In this document: piece by piece, positions 1 to 5,135 of the stretch | Layout of the letters: every line of letters begins with the position of its first letter | Numbering within the stretch: the stretch's first letter is position 1 | Source: an uncultured Bacteroidota bacterium | GTDB taxonomy: Bacteria; Bacteroidota; Bacteroidia; Chitinophagales; Chitinophagaceae | Length of the DNA: 6,510 nt | Direction of reading: 5' to 3' | Assembly: GCA_946479535.1 (NCBI GenBank) | Contig: CAMLGP010000166.1 | Span: 1-6,510, forward strand | Position numbers and translations under genes: made by a program | Notes under the pieces: model-generated | Seen by the model: only the letters and a program-made list of their open reading frames with translations | The model's database searches: none | What the model was told of the DNA's origin: nothing

Positions 1-661
1 TTACTTTGGTATTCAACTGGAACTGCACACCATTTAATTCCAGTTGCTGGTGTAATGAATGCATCAGTTTTGGCGGATCAACATAGCAATCGTCCAGGTA
101 AAGCACTCCACCGGCAATATTCACTTCCGTTTCCTTTTCATGATCCTGGACCTCAGCAGCTGAGCAGATCAGCGTCTTCAATCCAAGCTTGTTTGCCTGA
201 TCAGCCAGATGTTTTTCATGATCTCCGGTCTTTTCATTTTTGTACAGCATCCAGCAGCCTTTCTCATCAAGTCCAAAAGAATCTCCCAGGTCTGTTTTCC
301 ATTCATTGACCAACAGGCGACTTAACTGCAAAAGATTGTTGAGTGGCAGAATATTTTTTGCAAGGGTTTTATTGTTTGCACTGCGATAGAAGGTGAGACC
401 CCAGCGGATCAGGTCTATATTGAGGCGTGGTTTGATATAAAAAGGACTTGATGAATTAAGCATCCATTTTATTCCCTGGGCAATAATGCCGGGTGTAGCA
501 AGGGGAGTAAAATGACTCGGTGAAACATAACCCATATTTCCAAAGGAACACCCTTTGGTAATATCGCCACTATCGATAACTGTAACTTGGTGTCCTTCTT
601 TACGCAGGTAATAAGCGCAACTTAATCCAATAACGCCTGCACCTATAATGGAAATCTTCAT
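1..661 (-). CDS. FAD-dependent D-amino acid dehydrogenase (DadA/DAO family), probable cis-4-hydroxy-D-proline dehydrogenase; partial, 3' end outside window
   Basis: The frame is open from ATG at 661-659 to the window edge without a stop, giving 220 complete codons (N-terminal part only; DadA-like proteins are usually about 410-430 residues). The protein begins with a Rossmann dinucleotide-binding fold: GAGVIG at residues 7-12 (GxGxxG) and an acidic D30 ending the second strand, the usual ligand of the FAD ribose. The following CSFGNMGYVSPS (38-49) and PLATPG (53-58) resemble the SFxNxGxxxP...P...PG signature of DadA-type dehydrogenases. No signal peptide is seen, so it is likely cytoplasmic or peripherally membrane-bound, passing electrons to the respiratory chain. 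It lies 24 nt after the hydroxyproline epimerase, which suggests its substrate is the epimerase product, cis-4-hydroxy-D-proline, oxidised to 1-pyrroline-4-hydroxy-2-carboxylate. The family call is firm; the substrate rests on context. Another D-amino acid or sarcosine-type substrate is the alternative. No Shine-Dalgarno sequence precedes the start. Confidence 0.85.
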   Translation of the reverse strand, partial: MKISIIGAGVIGLSCAYYLRKEGHQVTVIDSGDITKGCSFGNMGYVSPSHFTPLATPGIIAQGIKWMLNSSSPFYIKPRLNIDLIRWGLTFYRSANNKTLAKNILPLNNLLQLSRLLVNEWKTDLGDSFGLDEKGCWMLYKNEKTGDHEKHLADQANKLGLKTLICSAAEVQDHEKETEVNIAGGVLYLDDCYVDPPKLMHSLHQQLELNGVQFQLNTKV

Positions 662-685
662 TACTACTTATTTAATTCAATCCAT

Positions 686-1687
686 TCAGACTACCTGGAA
701 CCCAAAGGCATAGGGATCATCTTCGTCATCGATGGTGATCGTGTTCTGTCCGTATATTCTGGCCCAGCCTTCAATGCCTGGTCTGATTGCCGGCTTGCCA
801 GCAATGGTCAATTCTTCCTCTATGGTTCCAATAAAGGTGGAACCGATAATACTTTCATGAATAAAGCGATCCCCCTTTTTTAGTTTCCCTTTTGCATACC
901 ATTGAGCCATGCGTGCAGAAGTACCGGTACCACACGGTGAACGGTCTAAAGCCTTATCGCCATAAAAAACAGCATTACGGGCAGTTGATTTTTTATCAAG
1001 TACTGCACCTGTCCATAAAATATGAGAACAACCTTTGATGGTGGTATTCTCAGGATGCACGAAAGAATATTTCTCGTTGATGCGTTTGCGAAGTTCACGC
1101 GCCCAGGCAATCAGGTTATCTGCTGGGTAATGCTCCAGTCCTTTAAAATTCTTTTGTACGTCTACAATGGCATAAAAATTCCCGCCATAAGCAACATCCA
1201 CTTTTAATTCACCCAGATCCGGACATTCAACTGGGAGATCTGCTGAATCAAGATAAGCCGGCACATTTACCAGCTTAACGGATCTTACCTTATTCCTTTC
1301 TGTAGTGTAGCTAATATTTACAAGTCCTGCAGGAGCCTCCATTCTTACCGCACCTAGTTGTTTTGGTATAATTAAACCTTCTTCAATGGCAATGGTAATA
1401 GTGCCAATAGTACCGTGGCCACACATTGGCAGGCAGCCACTGGTTTCAATAAATAATACGGCTACATCATTGGCGGGATCATGGGGAGGGTAAAGGATGC
1501 TTCCACTCATCATATCATGACCACGCGGTTCAAACATCAATCCTTTGCGTATCCAGTCAAATTCCCTGAGGAAATGCTGTCGCTTTTCGCTCATATCCTT
1601 TCCCTGTAATACAGGACCGCCTTCTTTTACAAGGCGCACAGGATTGCCGCATGTGTGTGCGTCAATACAGACAAAAGTTTTTTTCAT
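686..1687 (-). CDS. 4-hydroxyproline 2-epimerase (proline racemase family)
   Basis: A complete 333-residue protein, the normal length for the proline racemase/hydroxyproline epimerase family. These PLP-independent cytoplasmic enzymes invert the alpha carbon with two cysteines acting as acid and base. Both are visible: C89 in MCGHGTIG (88-95) and C252 in DRSPCGTGTSA (248-258). Having both cysteines argues against trans-3-hydroxyproline dehydratase, in which the second is threonine. The N-terminal DAHTCGNPVR (9-18) is also typical of the family. The likely reaction is trans-4-hydroxy-L-proline to cis-4-hydroxy-D-proline, the first step of bacterial hydroxyproline breakdown. The start is the ATG whose A is also the last base of the upstream gene's TAA stop (TAATG), so translation is probably coupled. 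The neighbours, a DapA-family enzyme and a DadA-like dehydrogenase, are the expected partners and favour 4-hydroxyproline over proline as substrate. The ends are clear. Exact substrate preference cannot be read from sequence alone. Confidence 0.93.
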   Translation of the reverse strand: MKKTFVCIDAHTCGNPVRLVKEGGPVLQGKDMSEKRQHFLREFDWIRKGLMFEPRGHDMMSGSILYPPHDPANDVAVLFIETSGCLPMCGHGTIGTITIAIEEGLIIPKQLGAVRMEAPAGLVNISYTTERNKVRSVKLVNVPAYLDSADLPVECPDLGELKVDVAYGGNFYAIVDVQKNFKGLEHYPADNLIAWARELRKRINEKYSFVHPENTTIKGCSHILWTGAVLDKKSTARNAVFYGDKALDRSPCGTGTSARMAQWYAKGKLKKGDRFIHESIIGSTFIGTIEEELTIAGKPAIRPGIEGWARIYGQNTITIDDEDDPYAFGFQVV

Positions 1688-1689
1688 TA
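1685..1689 (-). other. TAATG stop-start overlap coupling the deaminase and epimerase genes
   Basis: Read on the minus strand, TAA (1689-1687) ends the DapA-family gene and ATG (1687-1685) starts the epimerase, sharing one base. Such overlaps commonly allow terminating ribosomes to reinitiate. With no Shine-Dalgarno sequence ahead of the epimerase, coupled translation is a reasonable inference and supports a single operon. Confidence 0.8.
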
Positions 1690-2604
1690 TATGGTTCTGG
1701 CCAGTTCAGGTATCGTTGGCCTTGAAGCTATGCCATCATTGATAATTTTCAAAACGGTTTTTCTTTCTTCTCCGATAAGTGTGAGACGTGGAGGACGAAC
1801 ATGTTCGCTTCCGATGCCGGTTTGTGCTTCCGCAAGCTTAATATATTGTACTAATTTGGGATGAAGATCAAGTTCAAGCAACGGAAGGAACCAGCGATGG
1901 ATCCTTATGGCTTCCTCCATCTGCCCGGCTTTCACCAGGCGATAGATAGCTACCGTCTCTTCCGGGAATGCGCAAACCAGTCCGCCTACCCATCCTTCAG
2001 CCCCCAGTGCCATTTCTTCCGTAGCAATGGTATCTATGCCGCATAATACTTTCAGGCGGTTTCCAAAACGTGTCTTCAGCCTTGTTACATTGGAAACATC
2101 TCTTGTTGATTCTTTTACTGCCTGGATATTGTCACATTCAATCAATTCTTCAAACATATCAAGTGTTATCTCTGTCTTATAATCAACAGGGTTATTGTAA
2201 ACCATAATGGGCAGGTTAGTAGAACCTGCTACCGTTTTGAAATAAGTAACTGTTTCGCGATGGTCAGCTTTGTAACGCATGGGTGGCAACATCATTAATC
2301 CATCTGCTCCCCATTCTGTTGCATATTCTGCCTGCTTTAATGCTTCACGAGTAGAACCCTCTGCAATGTTCAGTACAACAGGGATGCGTCCATTGATAAC
2401 ATCTACTGTATATTTTATCAACGTTTCTTTTTCAGAATTGGTCAATACACTTGCTTCACCAAGGGTGCCGCCGAGAATTAGCCCATCAATCCCGGCTTCA
2501 ATCTGCACTTCTATATTTTTCGCCAGGAGGGGGAGATCTAATTTATCATCTGCAGTGAACTTTGTAGTCATAGCGGGATATACACCTTTCCATTTAATGT
2601 TCAT
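1687..2604 (-). CDS. DapA/NAL-family aldolase-fold enzyme, probable 1-pyrroline-4-hydroxy-2-carboxylate deaminase
   Basis: A complete 305-residue class I aldolase-superfamily (beta/alpha)8 barrel, a standard length for the DHDPS/N-acetylneuraminate lyase family. Visible hallmarks are GGTLGE (45-50, the carboxylate-binding GTTGE-type loop), YNNP (136-139) with the catalytic Tyr136, AVKES (162-166) with Lys164 as the Schiff-base lysine, and GWVGG (204-208). It is predicted to be cytoplasmic. Members of this family do many jobs (lysine biosynthesis, sialic acid cleavage, sugar-acid dehydration). Here it is the first gene of a three-gene cluster with a hydroxyproline epimerase and a D-amino acid dehydrogenase, which is the known setting of the deaminase that turns 1-pyrroline-4-hydroxy-2-carboxylate into alpha-ketoglutarate semialdehyde and ammonia. 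Its TAA overlaps the next ATG by one base. The 5' end faces a divergent glycosidase gene across 96 bp. Family membership is near certain; the specific reaction is inferred from context, and true dihydrodipicolinate synthase is unlikely. Confidence 0.88.
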   Translation of the reverse strand: MNIKWKGVYPAMTTKFTADDKLDLPLLAKNIEVQIEAGIDGLILGGTLGEASVLTNSEKETLIKYTVDVINGRIPVVLNIAEGSTREALKQAEYATEWGADGLMMLPPMRYKADHRETVTYFKTVAGSTNLPIMVYNNPVDYKTEITLDMFEELIECDNIQAVKESTRDVSNVTRLKTRFGNRLKVLCGIDTIATEEMALGAEGWVGGLVCAFPEETVAIYRLVKAGQMEEAIRIHRWFLPLLELDLHPKLVQYIKLAEAQTGIGSEHVRPPRLTLIGEERKTVLKIINDGIASRPTIPELARTI

Positions 2605-2619
2605 ACTCTGAATTTGGTA

Positions 2620-2627
2620 TAAAAATA
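2620..2627 (-). promoter_or_regulatory. weak candidate -7 box for the hydroxyproline operon
   Basis: On the minus strand TATTTTTA matches the Bacteroidota -7 consensus TAnnTTTG except for the last base. It ends 15 bases before the ATG at 2604, implying a very short leader. The only TTG upstream (2655-2653) is about 25 nt away, longer than the usual spacing of roughly 19-21 nt, so there is no good -33 element. Chance occurrence in AT-rich DNA is a real possibility. Confidence 0.25.
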
Positions 2628-2671
2628 TCCTGAATTTAAGTTAAAAAGCTTGCAATAACAGCACCGATAGG

Positions 2672-2693
2672 AAATAGATCTGAATCTCTATTT
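2672..2693. promoter_or_regulatory. 7-bp perfect inverted repeat in the divergent intergenic region, candidate operator
   Basis: AAATAGA (2672-2678) and TCTATTT (2687-2693) are exact reverse complements separated by 8 nt. The right arm overlaps the TAnnTTTG box preceding the glycosidase gene, a position where a bound regulator could block or steer RNA polymerase. The 8-nt spacer and total span of 22 bp suit a dimeric helix-turn-helix protein. No regulator gene is in the window, and AT-rich arms of this length can arise by chance. Confidence 0.35.
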
Positions 2694-2696
2694 TTG
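2689..2696 (+). promoter_or_regulatory. exact Bacteroidota -7 box (TAnnTTTG) just before the glycosidase start
   Basis: TATTTTTG is a full match to TAnnTTTG and ends 4 bases before the ATG at 2701. If used, transcription would start at or next to the ATG, giving a leaderless mRNA. No TTTG lies at the expected -33 position. A competing arrangement is TTTG at 2613-2616, a 20-nt spacer, then the poorer TAAGTTAA at 2637-2644, which would leave a leader of about 50 nt. Which one is used cannot be decided from the sequence. Confidence 0.35.
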
Positions 2697-2700
2697 GCCT

Positions 2701-5085
2701 ATGAAACTACTTGCCTGTCTGGCCTTTACTGCCATCGTAAACCTGAATATATGTGCACAATCAAACTCCTCATTAATTCCTCAGCAATGGAATGCTTCGT
2801 GGATCAGTGTGCCGGGTATTGATCCAAATGGTTATGGAGTTTATGCATTCCGTAAAACACTGACTTTGGCATCAAAGCCTTCTGAATTTATTATACATGT
2901 ATCAGCAGATAATAGATACCGTCTATTTGTAAATGGTAAAGTACTTTCACAGGGACCTGCACGTGGTGATAACTATTTCTGGAACTACGAGACACTTGAT
3001 ATTGCCGCAGAACTAAATGCTGGAAAAAATAATATAGTGGCACTGGTTTGGAATGAGGGAGAGTTAAGGCCTGAAGCACAGATCTCAAACCGGACTGCAT
3101 TTTTAATTCAGGGCCACTCTTCAAAAGAAGACAGTATTAGTACAAACAATTCCTGGAAATGCACAACCATTTCAGCCTATGCTCCCTTGCGTGGTATAGG
3201 ATATAATACCTATTATGTTACTGGTCCAGGAGAAATCGTTGATCAGCATGGCACGCCCAAAGGGCTTGTGGAAAAAGACTTTGATGATGCTACCTGGAAA
3301 CATGCTTCCAGCATTGGACGTGCAAATCCTAAGGGAAGAGGAGATATTTCAAACTGGATGCTGGTGCCTTCTTCTCTACCACAAATGGAATTGCGCCTTC
3401 AACGTTTTCAAATCGCAAGAAAAGCAACTGGCATTACACTTCCATCAGGATTTCCTGAAAAACCCGTTGCTTTCACTGTACCTGCTAGTACATCTGCCAC
3501 AATCTTACTGGATCAGTCTTTTTTAACCAATGCCTATCCCCGGCTTCAATTCAGCAAGGGCAATGGGGCTACCATTTCCCTGGTATATGCTGAGTCATTA
3601 TTTAATGAAATTCCCAATGGCCCGGGTAAATCAATTCATAAAGGGAATAGAGATGAAATTGAAGGGAAATTTATTGCGGGCAGGAAAGACAGTATTATAA
3701 GTGATGGATCAGACAGGCAGGCATTTACGCCCTTAAACTACAGGACATTCCGGTATATAGAAATGCGTATAAATACAAAAGATGATTCCCTGATCATCAA
3801 CGATATTAGTAATTACTTCACAGGATATCCATTCACGCTCAACGCATCTTTCGAAGCAGATGACAATCATCAACTCAAACAGATCCTTGACATAGGATGG
3901 CGTACCGCCCGCTCCTGTGCCATGGAGACCTATATGGATTGTCCATATTATGAACAGCTTCAGTACATTGGTGACACCAGAATTCAGGCGCTGGTATCAC
4001 TTTATAATAGTGGAGATGACCGGTTGGTCAGGAATGCCATCAATCAAATGGACCACTCAAGAATTGCTGAAGGCATTACATTGAGTCGCCATCCTTCATA
4101 TTCACCGCAACAAATACCCACTTTCTCCTTATGGTATATCGGTATGTTACATGATTACTGGATGTATAGAGGCGATAGTGCCTTCATCCGGGATAAATTA
4201 CAGGGTGTTCGTAATGTGTTATGGTTTTTCTCAAAGTATGAAGGAGCAGATGGTTCCCTTCACAATCCCCCTTACTGGGAATTTACAGACTGGGTACATG
4301 GAAGGAAGGGATGGAATGGTGGTACTGGTCCAATTGGTAAAGATGGAAGTTCATCACTATTGGATCTTCAATTATTGTGGGCCTATCAAATAGCTGCATC
4401 ATTGGAATTCCAATTGGGAACAGCAGCCAATGCACTGGTCTATAAACAAAAAGCCGTTCGGTTAATAAAATCCATCAGGAAGAATTACTGGAGTGCAGAC
4501 AGAAAGCTTTTTGCTGATACACGTGAAAAAGATGTTTATTCCCAGCACGCAAATACACTCGCGATCCTTACCGGAGTAATTTCAGGGAATGAAGCAAAAG
4601 CAATGGCAGGCAAATTACTTTCCGATACTTCACTGGCTCCTGCGTCCATTTATTTTCAGTATTATCTTAACCAGGCGCTCATTAAGGCCGGTTTTGGGAA
4701 TGATTATCTGAAGTGGCTGGATAAATGGAGGGAAAATATCAGCATGGGACTTACCACCTGGGCAGAGATATCTGAAATTGACCAGGCCCGATCTGATTGC
4801 CATGCCTGGGGCTCCAGCCCAAACATTGAATTTTATCGAACTGTATTGGGCATTGATTCTGACGCACCCGGTTTCTCAAAAATAAAGATTGAACCTCATT
4901 TGGGTGCACTGAAACATATTGACGGCAAAATCCCGCATCCAAAGGGAACCATTAAAGTGAGCTATGAACATATAAATAATAAATTAAAAGCTCGCATAGA
5001 ACTGCCCGAAGGGACAACTGGTCGCTTTATCTGGAACGGTAAGTCTTACCAGCTGGCAAGCGGGGTTAATGAACGGGACATATAA
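2701..5085 (+). CDS. secreted alpha-L-rhamnosidase-like six-hairpin glycosidase (GH78 type)
   Basis: A complete 794-residue exported enzyme expected to remove terminal alpha-L-rhamnose from glycans. Residues 1-19 form a Sec signal peptide, with cleavage likely at CA|QS (19/20), which supports this start. C18 is not a lipobox cysteine because Ile precedes it. Residues about 30-180 resemble the N-terminal beta-sandwich of bacterial rhamnosidases, with FVNGK (76-80) and GPARGD (85-90). A further beta region follows to about 380, then an (alpha/alpha)6 barrel at about 385-720 and a C-terminal beta domain at about 722-790. DCPYYEQLQYIGD (413-425) has acidic residues D413, E418 and D425 at the same spacing as D567, E572 and D579 of Bacillus RhaB (GH78), though the surrounding residues differ from the usual DCPxRERxGW form. 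E689 in TTWAE (685-689) is the likely counterpart of that family's C-terminal essential Glu, and DCHAWGSSP (699-707) follows it. It acts in the periplasm or outside the cell. Rhamnose specificity is not certain; related six-hairpin hydrolases act on other sugars. Confidence 0.85.
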   Translation: MKLLACLAFTAIVNLNICAQSNSSLIPQQWNASWISVPGIDPNGYGVYAFRKTLTLASKPSEFIIHVSADNRYRLFVNGKVLSQGPARGDNYFWNYETLDIAAELNAGKNNIVALVWNEGELRPEAQISNRTAFLIQGHSSKEDSISTNNSWKCTTISAYAPLRGIGYNTYYVTGPGEIVDQHGTPKGLVEKDFDDATWKHASSIGRANPKGRGDISNWMLVPSSLPQMELRLQRFQIARKATGITLPSGFPEKPVAFTVPASTSATILLDQSFLTNAYPRLQFSKGNGATISLVYAESLFNEIPNGPGKSIHKGNRDEIEGKFIAGRKDSIISDGSDRQAFTPLNYRTFRYIEMRINTKDDSLIINDISNYFTGYPFTLNASFEADDNHQLKQILDIGWRTARSCAMETYMDCPYYEQLQYIGDTRIQALVSLYNSGDDRLVRNAINQMDHSRIAEGITLSRHPSYSPQQIPTFSLWYIGMLHDYWMYRGDSAFIRDKLQGVRNVLWFFSKYEGADGSLHNPPYWEFTDWVHGRKGWNGGTGPIGKDGSSSLLDLQLLWAYQIAASLEFQLGTAANALVYKQKAVRLIKSIRKNYWSADRKLFADTREKDVYSQHANTLAILTGVISGNEAKAMAGKLLSDTSLAPASIYFQYYLNQALIKAGFGNDYLKWLDKWRENISMGLTTWAEISEIDQARSDCHAWGSSPNIEFYRTVLGIDSDAPGFSKIKIEPHLGALKHIDGKIPHPKGTIKVSYEHINNKLKARIELPEGTTGRFIWNGKSYQLASGVNERDI

Positions 5086-5110
5086 GGATGGTCTTTTAAG
5101 CCAGAAAATG

Positions 5111-5118
5111 TAAATTTG
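5111..5118 (+). promoter_or_regulatory. exact Bacteroidota -7 box (TAnnTTTG) before the PSCyt-domain gene
   Basis: TAAATTTG fully matches TAnnTTTG and lies 17 bases before the GTG at 5136, in the 50-bp gap after the glycosidase. It would give a leader of roughly a dozen bases. No TTTG or TTG is found at the proper -33 distance, so this may be a weak promoter, an internal operon promoter or chance. No terminator hairpin separates the two genes, so co-transcription with the glycosidase is also possible. Confidence 0.35.
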
Positions 5119-5135
5119 GTTAAACCCTCAGCCAG

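Noticed and set aside
55..309. Plus-strand open frame of 84 codons opposite the dehydrogenase
   Set aside because: It is antisense to a clearly conserved FAD-binding protein, has low-complexity composition rich in Ser/Gln/His, and shows no family resemblance.
686..1687. Reading the racemase-family gene as trans-3-hydroxyproline dehydratase or as plain proline racemase
   Set aside because: Dehydratases have Thr in place of the second cysteine, but C252 is present. Proline racemase is less likely because both neighbours fit hydroxyproline degradation.
2605..2700. Riboswitch or small RNA in the divergent intergenic region
   Set aside because: The 96-bp region is too short for a known riboswitch plus promoters, and the only pairing seen is the short AT-rich dyad.
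2746..2760. Lipoprotein signal (C18) in the glycosidase and C23 in the PSCyt protein
   Set aside because: The residues before the cysteines are Ile and Arg, not the Gly/Ala/Ser needed for a lipobox. The glycosidase fits an ordinary Sec cleavage site instead.
3215..3526. Open frame of 103 codons inside the glycosidase gene in another frame
   Set aside because: The frame holding the signal peptide and the conserved glycosidase domains covers the whole interval; this one has no recognisable motif.
5086..5135. Rho-independent terminator after the glycosidase
   Set aside because: Only a 4-bp dyad GGTT-A-AACC (5118-5126) is present, with no GC-rich stem and no following T run.
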